From Streptomyces sp. NBC_00683 (lineage in GTDB: Bacteria > Actinomycetota > Actinomycetes > Streptomycetales > Streptomycetaceae), in NCBI RefSeq assembly GCF_036226745.1, contig NZ_CP109013.1:4340001-4404000 (forward strand): 64,000 nucleotides of DNA, written 5' to 3'. The notes under the pieces are model-generated. The model had not been told where the DNA came from. It did no database searches and worked only from the letters and a program-made list of their open reading frames with translations. The translations under genes were made by a program, and so were the position numbers. Below, in pieces: positions 21,060-29,419 of the stretch (the first letter of the stretch is position 1; every line of letters starts with the position of its first letter).

Positions 21060-22393
21060 ACAGGCAGCGCAACAGGGGCCGGGTGATCCTGGCATCGCTC
21101 GCGGCTATGTGCGCCGTGGCGGTGCTGCCGGGACAGGCGCACGCGGCCGACGGTCCCGCGTCGTACGCCTTCGATCCCGCCGCGACAGCGGTCAAGGGTA
21201 CGGAGACGAACGCCGACGCTGCGGAACTGAAGCCGGGGTCGGTCTACAGGAGTTCGATTCAGCGGGGCCAGAAGCTCTACTACCGCCTGGAACTCGACAC
21301 GAGGACCAACGCGTACGTCTCCGCGGTGGTCGTGCCGAGGAAGGCCGGCAAGGTCGCCTACGGGGACGGCGTCACGGTCAGCATCAGGGACCTCGACGAC
21401 ACCCAGTGCAGTTCCGAGCAAGCGAACTTCGCGTCGGCGGAATTCCCGCGCCCGATCGCCGCGTACGCCCACCGGACCGTGGAGGACAGCGAGGCCACGT
21501 GCAGTGCGGCCGGCACCTACAACGTGCTGATCGAGCGGGAGAGCAAGGCGACGTCGGCCCCGGACGAGTGGGACCTGGAGCTGCGGTACGACACGGAGCC
21601 CGCACTGAAGGACGCCGGCTCGGTGCCGACCGAGGCGCCGGAGAACTGGTCGTCCGCCTCGCCCGCTCCGCCCGCCGGCAAGCAGAAGCGGGCCGGTGGC
21701 AGCAGCTACTACGACGCCACCAGTGTGAAGTCCGGCGAGTGGGTGGACAGCATCGCGCCCGGACAGACGCGCTTCTACCGTGTGCCGGTCGACTGGGGCC
21801 AGCGGATCTTCGCGTCGGCCTCGCTCAGCAACAACAACGCCTCGACCGAGTACCTGGGCAACGCCTTGGCGCTGTCGCTGGACAATCCGGCGCGCGGCCA
21901 TGTCGACGACGCGACGCTGTCCTACTCCGGGGCGCCCGTCTCGGGCGCCCTGGACCCGTTGCCCGCGGTCGCCTACGAGAACCGCTACGCCTCGAGTTCG
22001 AAGGCCGCAGCCATGCGGTTCGCGGGCTGGTACTACCTGTCGGTGACGCTCACCCCGGAGGCCGCCAAGCACTACGGGGACACGGGTATCGGGCTGACGC
22101 TCAGGATCAATGTCCGTGACGAGGCAGGTCCGACGCCGTACAAGGGAGACGCGGGGATCTTCGGCGTCACCGATGACGACAAGGACATGGCCGAGACCGG
22201 GCAGAGTGCGCCGCAGGCCCGCGAGAGCGACACCATGAAGATGGTGGCCGCAGCGGGGATCGGCGCGGGTGCCGTGCTGGTGCTCGGGCTCGGGGTGTGG
22301 ACGCTGGTGGCCAGGCGCCGTGCCGTTCCGGCCGCTGTGCCCCCGGGAGCGGGCGGGCAGTCGCCGTTCGGCGGACCGCCTCAGGCCTGGTAG
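21056..22393 (+). CDS. Membrane-anchored surface protein, partner of the VWA protein
   Basis: 445-aa exported protein with a signal peptide (about 1-28, ASLAAMCAVAVLPGQAHA), two beta-rich modules, one transmembrane helix near residues 400-425 (VAAAGIGAGAVLVLGLGVW) and a Pro/Gly tail. The modules resemble those of the preceding VWA protein: SSIQRGQKLYYRLELD in the first, and DSIAPGQTRFYRVPVDWGQR in the second. There is no VWA domain. The GTG overlaps the upstream stop, so the two are co-translated and probably act as a pair at the cell surface. Unknown function. Confidence 0.82.
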   Translation: MNRQRNRGRVILASLAAMCAVAVLPGQAHAADGPASYAFDPAATAVKGTETNADAAELKPGSVYRSSIQRGQKLYYRLELDTRTNAYVSAVVVPRKAGKVAYGDGVTVSIRDLDDTQCSSEQANFASAEFPRPIAAYAHRTVEDSEATCSAAGTYNVLIERESKATSAPDEWDLELRYDTEPALKDAGSVPTEAPENWSSASPAPPAGKQKRAGGSSYYDATSVKSGEWVDSIAPGQTRFYRVPVDWGQRIFASASLSNNNASTEYLGNALALSLDNPARGHVDDATLSYSGAPVSGALDPLPAVAYENRYASSSKAAAMRFAGWYYLSVTLTPEAAKHYGDTGIGLTLRINVRDEAGPTPYKGDAGIFGVTDDDKDMAETGQSAPQARESDTMKMVAAAGIGAGAVLVLGLGVWTLVARRRAVPAAVPPGAGGQSPFGGPPQAW

Positions 22394-22418
22394 GCCCGCG
22401 CCGGGGCCGGCCGGACCG

Positions 22419-23801
22419 TCAGGCCTGGGTCAGCGCCCAGATGCCCACCGCGAAACAGATCAGAGCGACGAGCAGAACCGGGACCGCCACCTTCGGGGGC
22501 GGTCCCGGCCGCGTTCGGGGAGCGGTCGGGGCATGCGGGGCGTTCCCGGGGACGGGGTGCCCGGCGGCCGGGGGGACAACTGCCGCGCCGGGGTGCGGAA
22601 CCTGAGGGTGCTGGGCGGTGTATGCACGAGTAGGAAACGAATCGTGCTGCACCGCTGCCGTCGGGGCCTGGGCGAGGTCCGGTGCGGAAGCGGGGGAAGG
22701 GGAGGCCGCGTGCGCCGGGAACGGAGTGGGGGGCGTGTTCGGCTGTGCCTGTTGAGGGGGCGGGGCGAGGTGGAAGCTGCCCGTCTCCGACATCGAGGCG
22801 TGCGGCTGGGCGTAGGGCTGCTGTACGGGGGCCTGTTGTGCTGCCTGATGAGGCAGCTGCTGCCCGCCCGTCGGGGCCTGTGTGGGCGCCTGAAGGCCGT
22901 TTGCGCGGCCCTGAGGGCCGTTTACGGGCCCGTCGGGGCCGAATCCGCCCGGCAGGGGGCCGATCTGGTCGAAGACTTCCACTGGCTCGTTGTCATCGCC
23001 GGTCTCGGGCAGCATCTCGACCGCCGCCGCGAGGGCCTTGCGGGCACCCGTGGCGGTCCGGAAGCGGGCCTGGGGATCGGGCTGCAGCAGGCCGGCCAGG
23101 ACCTGCCACAAGGGCTCGGGGATGCCCTGAGGTGCGCCTGGAGTGCCGTGTGCGGCGAAGTGCTCGATGAGCGCCTGGGCGTCGGGCTTCTGGCCCTGCA
23201 GCAGGTAGAGCGCGACCAGACCGACGGCGAACAGGTCCGCGGGGAAGTCGGGCTCTGCTCCCATCATCTGTTCCGGCGCGAAGTAACCAGGCGTGCCGAC
23301 CACATAGTTGGTCTCGGTCAGGCGCGGCTCGCCCTTGCGCATGGAGATACCGAAGTCGGAGAGCCGCAGATGCGGCCGGCCGGTTCCGGTGGCCTCCATC
23401 AGGATGTTGGCCGGCTTGATGTCCCTGTGCACGACGCCCTCGGCATGCACCGTCGACAGCCCGGACAGCAACTGGTCGAGCAGGAGGCAGACGAAGCGCG
23501 GGGGCAGCGGGCCGTAGTCACCGATGACATGGGCCAGCGATCCGCCGCTGACCAGGTCCATGGTGAACAGGACCTTGTCGTCGTCGGCGGCCCAGCTCGC
23601 GGGCGCGAGGACATGGGGGTGCTCGATCCGCAGGGCCTGCTCACGGACGAAGCGCAGCAGCGTGTGCGCGTCGCTCTGCTGCAGGACCTTGGCCGCCACA
23701 TACCTGCGGCGCCGGTGGTCCCAGGCGCGCCAGACGGCGCCGACCCCACCACGTCCGATCGGATCGATCAGTTCGTACCGACCAGCGAAGACCTCACCCA
23801 T
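22419..23801 (-). CDS. Serine/threonine protein kinase
   Basis: 460-aa Hanks-type kinase. The Gly-rich loop GRGGVGAVW (16-24), Lys38, HRDIKPAN with Asp127, DFG at 149-151 and the APE-like segment FAPEQM are all present, so it should be active. The region after about residue 270 is a long Pro/Gln/Ala-rich linker, followed by a C-terminal transmembrane helix (VAVPVLLVALICFAVGIWAL) with almost no extracellular part, so no sensor domain is evident. I start at ATG 23801 (MGEVFAGRYEL), where the kinase domain begins; the frame is open further upstream. It is convergent with the VWA operon, only 25 bp away. Confidence 0.9.
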   Translation of the reverse strand: MGEVFAGRYELIDPIGRGGVGAVWRAWDHRRRRYVAAKVLQQSDAHTLLRFVREQALRIEHPHVLAPASWAADDDKVLFTMDLVSGGSLAHVIGDYGPLPPRFVCLLLDQLLSGLSTVHAEGVVHRDIKPANILMEATGTGRPHLRLSDFGISMRKGEPRLTETNYVVGTPGYFAPEQMMGAEPDFPADLFAVGLVALYLLQGQKPDAQALIEHFAAHGTPGAPQGIPEPLWQVLAGLLQPDPQARFRTATGARKALAAAVEMLPETGDDNEPVEVFDQIGPLPGGFGPDGPVNGPQGRANGLQAPTQAPTGGQQLPHQAAQQAPVQQPYAQPHASMSETGSFHLAPPPQQAQPNTPPTPFPAHAASPSPASAPDLAQAPTAAVQHDSFPTRAYTAQHPQVPHPGAAVVPPAAGHPVPGNAPHAPTAPRTRPGPPPKVAVPVLLVALICFAVGIWALTQA

Positions 23802-23907
23802 TGCGCTGCGCCCGCTCCCCGTTCCAGTTCCGGCTGTGTCCCGGGCCGTCGGGATCATGCCAGGGTCCCGACGGGCGGGACCCTGCTCCCTGGGCCTCAG
23901 GGTCTGT

Positions 23908-24456
23908 CTAGCTCTGGTGGCCTTCGTAGTGCGCGACCGCGTCGGCGGTGCGCCCTGCTCCGTACACCCTGAGGAACTCTGCCAGTTCGGGGTGGGTCGG
24001 GGCGAGGGAGTCCGCGGCATCGATGATGTCGCCGGCCGCGGCGACGGACCGCAGCAGCGACTGGATCTCGCGGACCACGCGGCGGACGGTGGGCGCCCCG
24101 CCGGTGGTCGTGGTCTGGCCGGTGTTGGTCAGGACGGAGCCGCCCTGCGACTTCTTGATCTCTTCCATCCGGTCGGTGGCCTCTCCCGCGCTGACACTGC
24201 CGTCGGCGACCTGACTGGCGAGTTCCTGAAGGGCCTGGACGCGCTGGACGACCGCGGGGTTGCCGATCTTGGCCCGCTGGCCGCTCATCAGCTGGGAGAG
24301 CATGGGTGCGGACAGTCCGAGCACCGCGGCGAGCCGGGCCTGGTTCAGGCCGAGATCATCGATCAGCCTGCGGAAGAGCGCCCCCAGCGGCTCTCCGTAC
24401 CAGCTGCGCTGGAGCTCCCGGGCTCTAGCCGTTGCCTCTTGCTGCGCGGCGTCCAT
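23908..24456 (-). CDS. Helix-turn-helix DNA-binding protein
   Basis: 182-aa cytoplasmic protein with an XRE-like HTH near residues 34-62 (GLNQARLAAVLGLSAPMLSQLMSG). A linker with a TTTTGG stretch and an alpha-helical C-terminus (RRVVREIQSLLRSVAAAG) follow. It lies 107 bp upstream of the kinase gene on the same strand, so they may share a transcript. Targets are unknown. Confidence 0.8.
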   Translation of the reverse strand: MDAAQQEATARARELQRSWYGEPLGALFRRLIDDLGLNQARLAAVLGLSAPMLSQLMSGQRAKIGNPAVVQRVQALQELASQVADGSVSAGEATDRMEEIKKSQGGSVLTNTGQTTTTGGAPTVRRVVREIQSLLRSVAAAGDIIDAADSLAPTHPELAEFLRVYGAGRTADAVAHYEGHQS

Positions 24457-24544
24457 TGCGTCTCCCCTTCGCTGCGGCTTCGCTGCTGCGAACCTCGTCG
24501 TGCATCTTACGGAGAGCGGTTGCAGACCGGGAGTCCCAATCCTT

Positions 24545-24575
24545 TTGCAAGATTCAGGGGGTCACCCGGTACTCT
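24545..24575 (+). promoter_or_regulatory. Possible promoter of tRNA-Ala
   Basis: TTGCAA (24545-24550) and TACTCT (24570-24575), with a long 19-bp spacer, lie 51 bp before the tRNA. A tentative call. Confidence 0.3.
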
Positions 24576-24626
24576 GGTCTGCGGCGGACGTCGTGACACG
24601 CAAGTGTCCGGTGCTGTCCCCTTTCC

Positions 24627-24699
24627 GGGGCCTTAGCTCAGTTGGTAGAGCGCTGCCTTTGCAAGGCAGATGTCAGGAGTTCGAATCTCCTAGGCTCCA
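24627..24699 (+). tRNA. tRNA-Ala(TGC)
   Basis: 73-nt cloverleaf with acceptor GGGGCCT/AGGCTCC (one G-U pair), anticodon TGC in TTTGCAA, and T-arm AGGAGTTCGAATCTCCT. CCA is not encoded. A terminator hairpin follows 5 nt later. Confidence 0.98.
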
Positions 24700-24704
24700 C
24701 AGTC

Positions 24705-24749
24705 AAAATGCCCCCTGACCTGCGGTAACGCAGGGCCAGGGGGCATTTT
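24705..24749 (+). terminator. Terminator of tRNA-Ala
   Basis: Arms AAAATGCCCCCTG and CAGGGGGCATTTT with an inner ACCTGCG/CGCAGG stem, ending in a T-run. Confidence 0.9.
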
Positions 24750-24897
24750 CGTGCCATCGGTGGGGCCGCCGAAGCCCGAGGGGCGTTGCGCGCCCGGGCG
24801 GTTGCAGGCGGGGTGGTGGCTCCCACGGTGTGCGGGGAACCCCCTCGGACGCGTGGTCCGATCACTGTGATCTCCGGCTCAGTGCCGACTCGTGGCG

Positions 24898-24952
24898 CAG
24901 TACGAGAGGGGCGCCGGAGACCTCACGGTCTTCCGGCGCCCCTCTCGTACTG
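24898..24952. terminator. Long hairpin after the DUF5324 gene
   Basis: 21-bp perfect stem: 24898-24918 pairs with 24932-24952 (arm begins CAGTACGAGAGGGGCGCCGG). It lies 17 bp after the minus-strand stop at 24969. Confidence 0.85.
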
Positions 24953-24968
24953 CGTACTGCACGTGTGC

Positions 24969-25694
24969 TCAGCGGCGGTCGTCGCGGTCCGTGCCGTCCG
25001 CTGTCTCCGAGCCGGCTTCGGCGTCGTCCTGCTTGGCCCGGACCTCCGGGTCGAGCACGGCCCCGCCACTGCCGTCGACCGAGGTCAGCGGGGTGCGGTC
25101 GTCGGGAACCTCGGTGGCGACCGGAGGCTCGACCAGCCAGTCGGGGTTGGCCTGCTTGTCCCACCACTTCCAGGCGGCGAAAGCGCCGCCCGCGAGGGCG
25201 CCCAGTACAAGGAGCCCCTTGGCCACCCGGCCGGCCTTGGCCCGTCGCTCGTGCTTCCTGATGAGCTTCTGGATCTCCTTGGCCGTCACCTGGCCGCGCA
25301 GCGCGGCGAGCGCGGCGGAGCTGCGGGCCGTGGCCTCCTCGGCGACGGGCTGGGCCGCGGCGACCGCCTGCTCGACCCGCGGAACGGTGTAGTCGGCTGC
25401 GCTGCGGGCCGCCTTGCGGGTCCGGACGGCCGCGCGGTGTGCGGCGTCGTCGACCTTGGGGGGCACGTGGGTCAGCGCCTGTTCGATACGTGGTGCCAGA
25501 TACGCGTCGTACTGGACACGGGCCTGCGCGGCTGCCTTCGACACCTTGGGCGCGAGCAGTGCGCGAGCCTCCTGCGCGTAGTGCGCGGCCTGTTCCTTGG
25601 CCGTGTCGGCGTAGGGCGCCACCACTTCCGCGGCGTGCTGCGCGCTGTCCTTCGCCGAGTAGGTTGCGGCGCGCACGCTGTCGATGCGGGTCAC
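24969..25694 (-). CDS. DUF5324 family membrane-associated protein
   Basis: 241-aa Ala-rich, largely helical protein. Residues 1-150 are heptad-like, with repeated SAKDSAQHAAEVVAPYAD-type segments resembling apolipoprotein or LEA-like amphipathic helices. A single transmembrane helix follows near residues 160-178 (AKGLLVLGALAGGAFAAWKWW), then an acidic tail. From memory this is the Streptomyces DUF5324 family that lies beside the cyclophilin gene. Function unknown; the predicted amphipathic helices suggest membrane or envelope association. Start at GTG 25694, just after AGGAGGA. Confidence 0.78.
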   Translation of the reverse strand: MTRIDSVRAATYSAKDSAQHAAEVVAPYADTAKEQAAHYAQEARALLAPKVSKAAAQARVQYDAYLAPRIEQALTHVPPKVDDAAHRAAVRTRKAARSAADYTVPRVEQAVAAAQPVAEEATARSSAALAALRGQVTAKEIQKLIRKHERRAKAGRVAKGLLVLGALAGGAFAAWKWWDKQANPDWLVEPPVATEVPDDRTPLTSVDGSGGAVLDPEVRAKQDDAEAGSETADGTDRDDRR

Positions 25695-26044
25695 GGGATC
25701 CTCCTCCTTGGTGGCGGGTAGGTACTCCGCCTATCCACCCATTTCGAAATCATGCCTGCTGGGGCCGTCCGCGCCATGCGGGACGGGCATCCGGGTCATG
25801 AGGGGCACTCTCGGTCAATGCGGTGCAAGGGGAGCGTGCCGATGACAATGCCACGGTTCGCGCCGGTGCGCGCCGCGTCGTCGCGCACTTGGCCGCATTA
25901 ATCCCGCCGGAGATGTCCGATGGGTGCCCGGAACGCGGGCAACAAGGTGAGTGCGGCCGGTTACCGGGGCGGCGACCGGGCGGCGAAGGGGGTGCTCCGT
26001 GCGAGTATCGGTGGTCGTCAGCGAAGACTTACGGAAGGCAGATC
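25695..26044. other. Divergent promoter region, DUF5324 gene / cyclophilin
   Basis: 350 bp between divergent genes. Part of it is open in the cyclophilin frame but shows no conserved sequence. No promoter hexamers or repeats stand out. Confidence 0.45.
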
Positions 26045-26572
26045 GTGGCCGAGCAGCTTTACGCCACCTTGAAGACCAGCCAAGGCGACATCGAGATCCG
26101 GCTCCTGCCGAACCACGCGCCCAAGACGGTCAAGAACTTCGTCGAGCTCGCCACGGGCGAGCGCGAGTGGACGAACCCGTCGACCGGTCAGAAGTCGACG
26201 GACAGGCTGTACGACGGCACCGTCTTCCACCGTGTCATCAGCGGCTTCATGATTCAGGGCGGCGACCCGCTGGGCAACGGCACGGGTGGCCCGGGGTACG
26301 AGTTCGGCGACGAGTTCCACCCGGACCTCGGCTTCACCAAGCCCTACCTGCTGGCGATGGCCAACGCGGGCCCGGGCACCAACGGTTCGCAGTTCTTCCT
26401 GACGGTGTCGCCCACCGCGTGGCTGACCGGCAAGCACACCATCTTCGGTGAGGTCGCGGACGAGGCCGGCAAGAAGGTCGTGGACGCCATCGCGGCGGCT
26501 CCGACCAACCCGCGCACCGACCGTCCGCTGCAGGACGTGGTGATCGAGTCGGTCGTCATCGAGAACCGCTGA
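26045..26572 (+). CDS. ppiA: Cyclophilin-type peptidyl-prolyl cis-trans isomerase
   Basis: 175-aa cytoplasmic cyclophilin that catalyses proline isomerisation. The active-site segments are FHRVISGFMIQGGDPLGNG, with catalytic Arg in FHRV, and NGSQFFLTVSPTAWLTGKHTIFG, with the His of the cyclosporin pocket and a Leu next to the usual Trp. There is no signal peptide. GTG start at 26045, preceded by GGAAGG. It is likely monocistronic, with rhomboid 189 bp downstream. Confidence 0.94.
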   Translation: MAEQLYATLKTSQGDIEIRLLPNHAPKTVKNFVELATGEREWTNPSTGQKSTDRLYDGTVFHRVISGFMIQGGDPLGNGTGGPGYEFGDEFHPDLGFTKPYLLAMANAGPGTNGSQFFLTVSPTAWLTGKHTIFGEVADEAGKKVVDAIAAAPTNPRTDRPLQDVVIESVVIENR

Positions 26573-26761
26573 CCAAGGCCGGCCGTCGGCCGCTGCCACG
26601 CGAAGGACCCGGAGTGGGAAACCTTGCGGGATCCCGTGGGGACCCGAGGGGCCCCTGGGGGGAACCAACCGCCCTGCTTGTCCGTACTGTTACATAACGG
26701 GCGAGCGGGGCGGTGGCATGTGCGCCGCCTCCACGGACGAGGACCGAAGGGGCCGTGACCG

Positions 26762-27673
26762 ATGGAGCAGCAGCAGCCGCCAGAAGGCCAGGACCCGTCA
26801 GCGGCCACGGAGGGCCCGCTCAGGTGCTACCGGCACCCGGGCAGGGAGACGGGGATCCGCTGTGTACGGTGCGAGCGGCCGATCTGCACCGAGTGCATGA
26901 TCAGCGCCTCGGTCGGCTTCCAGTGCCCCGAGTGCGTCCGTGAGGGCTCCGGTTCGGGGCACCACCCGGCTGCGAACCGGCCGCGCACCCTGGCGGGCGG
27001 CACCGTCGCGGAGGACCCGCGGCTGATCACCAAGATCCTGCTCGGGATCAATCTCGCGGTGTTCGTCGCCGTCTGGGTCACCGGCAGGTCCTGGCTGGTC
27101 GACGATCTCCTGCTGTTCGGCCGTGCCTATTCGGGCGATGCCGGGGCCGGTGTCGAGGGGGTCGCCGAGGGGCAGTGGTACCGCCTGGTGACGTCGATGT
27201 TCCTGCACCAGGAGGTGTGGCACATCGCCTTCAACATGATGGGCCTGTGGTGGCTCGGCGGGCCGCTGGAAGAGGCGCTGGGCCGTGCCCGGTACCTCGC
27301 GCTCTACCTGCTCTCCGGCCTTGCGGGCAGTGCGCTCACCTACTGGCTCTCCGATCCCGGGCAGGGTTCGCTCGGGGCTTCGGGCGCCATCTTCGGTCTG
27401 CTCGGTGCCACTGCCGTGCTGATGCGCCGGATGAACTACGACATGCGGCCGGTGATCGCGCTCCTCGTGGTGAACCTGATCTTCACCTTCAACCCATGGG
27501 GCGGCATCGCCTGGCAGGCGCACGTCGGCGGACTGGTCGCCGGCACCCTGATCGCGATCGCCATGGTGCACGCACCGCGCGAACACCGGAATCTCGTGCA
27601 GTACGGAGCCTGTGCACTGGTCCTGGTGGCGGTCGTCGGGATCGTCCTCGCCAGGACCGCAGCGATCATCTGA
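26762..27673 (+). CDS. Rhomboid family intramembrane serine protease with N-terminal zinc finger
   Basis: 303-aa protein. Residues 20-60 form a B-box-like zinc-binding region (CYRHPGRETGIRCVRCERPICTEC, then CPEC). The six- to seven-helix rhomboid domain has the nucleophile Ser207 in GASGAIFG and the catalytic His254 in QAHVGG. The WR-like loop (LGRARYLALYLLSG) is also present. It should cut membrane protein substrates, none of which can be named. It is convergent with crgA. Confidence 0.92.
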   Translation: MEQQQPPEGQDPSAATEGPLRCYRHPGRETGIRCVRCERPICTECMISASVGFQCPECVREGSGSGHHPAANRPRTLAGGTVAEDPRLITKILLGINLAVFVAVWVTGRSWLVDDLLLFGRAYSGDAGAGVEGVAEGQWYRLVTSMFLHQEVWHIAFNMMGLWWLGGPLEEALGRARYLALYLLSGLAGSALTYWLSDPGQGSLGASGAIFGLLGATAVLMRRMNYDMRPVIALLVVNLIFTFNPWGGIAWQAHVGGLVAGTLIAIAMVHAPREHRNLVQYGACALVLVAVVGIVLARTAAII

Positions 27674-27711
27674 GCGGAATCAGGTGTTCAGGGGCTGAGC
27701 CAAGGGCTGAG

Positions 27712-27914
27712 TTGTCCACAGAGTGTGCCGGATCTTGTGCATGACGTGGGGAACAGGTGTGCCCCTTGTCGCTGAACTGGGTTTTTCCAGTCAGGACAAG
27801 GGGCGTACCCTCCCGCGATGCGAGAGTCTGCAGTCACACCGGCGTCAACTTCGACGGAAGTTATCCACAGATCGTCTGACCTTTTCCCCTGTCTGTGGAT
27901 AACTCTGTGGGTAA
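27712..27914. promoter_or_regulatory. DnaA-box cluster outside oriC, between convergent genes
   Basis: Three exact boxes (27712-27720 TTGTCCACA; 27861-27869 TTATCCACA; 27894-27902 TGTGGATAA) and a one-mismatch copy at 27906-27914 lie between the 3' ends of rhomboid and crgA. No promoter is expected between convergent genes, so a DnaA-titration or chromosome-architecture role is more likely than transcription control. DnaA-box clusters outside oriC that affect initiation have been described in S. coelicolor; I cannot confirm this is the equivalent locus. Confidence 0.65.
27762..27803 (+). terminator. Hairpin after the rhomboid gene
   Basis: CCCCTTGTC pairs with GACAAGGGG, and an inner CTGAACTGG/CCAGTCAG stem encloses a GTTTTT loop. 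It lies about 90 bp after the rhomboid stop, inside the DnaA-box cluster. Confidence 0.6.
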
Positions 27915-27927
27915 CTTCAGGGCAGGG

Positions 27928-28182
27928 CTACTTCCACTGGGTGGAGACGCCGAAGCCGCCGGCGATGAAGCCGAAGCCGACCACGATGTTCCAGTTGCCC
28001 AGGGCGTCGATCGGCAGGTCACCCTCGGTGACGTAGAACACCACGATCCAGGCCAGACCGATCAGGAAGAGCGCCAGCATGACCGGCGCCACCCAACTGC
28101 GGTTGGTCAGCTTTATGTTGGTTGCCTGCTTCGCCGGGGGAGGCGTGAAGTCGGCCTTCTTGCGGATACGTGACTTCGGCAC
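27928..28182 (-). CDS. crgA: Cell division inhibitor/coordinator CrgA
   Basis: 84-aa actinobacterial CrgA. It has a basic N-terminus ([16 protein letters not shown]) and two membrane helices (about 31-52 and 66-80) joined by a short outside loop with [12 protein letters not shown]. CrgA interacts with FtsZ/FtsI partners and coordinates septation with aerial growth in Streptomyces. GTG start at 28182 with GGAGAG upstream. Divergent from the DUF881 gene. Confidence 0.96.
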   Translation of the reverse strand: MPKSRIRKKADFTPPPAKQATNIKLTNRSWVAPVMLALFLIGLAWIVVFYVTEGDLPIDALGNWNIVVGFGFIAGGFGVSTQWK

Positions 28183-28319
28183 GAGGGGCTCTCCTGTCGA
28201 TGCGCTGCGTGACCGCGCAGGGATCTGTGGCTGGCGCCGGGGGCGCAAGGGGGAATGCTGCCTCCCCGGGGCGTCCGTTAGCGTAGTGCTTCCGTGGCGC
28301 CTAAGGAGATAAGGGTACG

Positions 28320-29087
28320 TTGAGCAATTCTGCCGACTCTCCTCAATCGCCGGTCCGGCGCATGTCCCGATGGCCGGTCCGGGCGCTCACCGCTGCCGTT
28401 TTCGCGCTGGCCGGACTGATCTTCGTCACCAGTGCAAACACGGCCAAGGGTACCGATATCCGCACGGACTCCTCCCTGCTGAAGCTCTCCGACCTCATCC
28501 AGCAGCGCAGCGAGCACAACGCCGAGCTGGACGAATCGACCGCGTCCGTGCGTGCGGACATCGACGCACTCGCCCAGCGTGACGACGGGAGCACCAGGGC
28601 GCAGGACGCGAAGCTCGCCGCCCTGGAGCGGGCCGCCGGCACCAAGAAGCTCACCGGCGCGGCCGTCGGCGTCACCCTGAACGACGCCCCGCCGGACGCC
28701 ACGGCCAATCCCGGCTACCCCGAGCCGCAACCCAATGACCTGGTCATTCACCAGCAGGATCTGCAGGCCGTGGTCAACGCGCTCTGGGAGGGCGGGGCCC
28801 GCGGTATCCAGGTGATGGACCAGCGGCTGATCTCGACGAGCGCGGTCCGCTGCGTCGGCAACACGCTGATCCTTCAGGGCAGGGTCTACTCGCCGCCGTA
28901 CAAGGTCACGGCCGTGGGCGACCAGGACAAGCTCAGGCAGGCGCTGAACGACTCCCCGGCGATCCAGAACTACCAGCTGTACGTGAAGGCGTACGGCCTG
29001 GGCTGGAAGGTCGACGAGTACGACAGGACGACCCTTCCCGGCTACTCGGGCACGATCGATCTCCACTACGCACAGCCTGTGGAGTGA
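28320..29087 (+). CDS. DUF881 family membrane-anchored protein
   Basis: 255-aa protein with one N-terminal transmembrane helix (about residues 20-40, [17 protein letters not shown]). A coiled-coil-like stretch near 55-100 and the DUF881 domain ([41 protein letters not shown]) follow. The family lies beside crgA in many actinobacteria and is thought to be envelope or division linked; the role is unproven. The start is a rare TTG at 28320, supported by TAAGGAG 15 nt upstream and no nearby ATG/GTG before the helix. Confidence 0.87.
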   Translation: MSNSADSPQSPVRRMSRWPVRALTAAVFALAGLIFVTSANTAKGTDIRTDSSLLKLSDLIQQRSEHNAELDESTASVRADIDALAQRDDGSTRAQDAKLAALERAAGTKKLTGAAVGVTLNDAPPDATANPGYPEPQPNDLVIHQQDLQAVVNALWEGGARGIQVMDQRLISTSAVRCVGNTLILQGRVYSPPYKVTAVGDQDKLRQALNDSPAIQNYQLYVKAYGLGWKVDEYDRTTLPGYSGTIDLHYAQPVE

Positions 29088-29230
29088 CCGCCCGCCCCGC
29101 CCGCCCCGAGTGCGTCCGGACGCGGCGCCGCACAGCCTGTGCCGGACAGTGAGCCGAAAGCTTTCCACAGCTGACCCCCGCCTGTGCCCGGGCCCTTTAG
29201 TCTGGTGCCGTACCGAATGGAGGCGACAGC

Positions 29231-29419
29231 ATGTACGGCTGGATCTGGCGGCATCTGCCGGGCAACACATGGGTGCGGGGCTTCATCTCGCTCGTGCTCG
29301 TCCTGGCCGTTGTCTACGCGCTCTTCCAGTACGTCTTCCCCTGGGCGGAGCCTCTGCTCCCGTTCGGTGATGTGACGGTGGACGGCGACAGCACCGGCGG
29401 AGCGGGGACCGGTCAGTGA
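29231..29419 (+). CDS. Small single-pass membrane protein
   Basis: 62-aa protein, one helix near residues 18-38 (FISLVLVLAVVYALFQYVFP) with a short polar tail. ATG after AATGGAGG. Its stop overlaps the pabA start, so the two are coupled. Conserved in position in Streptomyces, to my recollection; function unknown. Confidence 0.8.
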   Translation: MYGWIWRHLPGNTWVRGFISLVLVLAVVYALFQYVFPWAEPLLPFGDVTVDGDSTGGAGTGQ

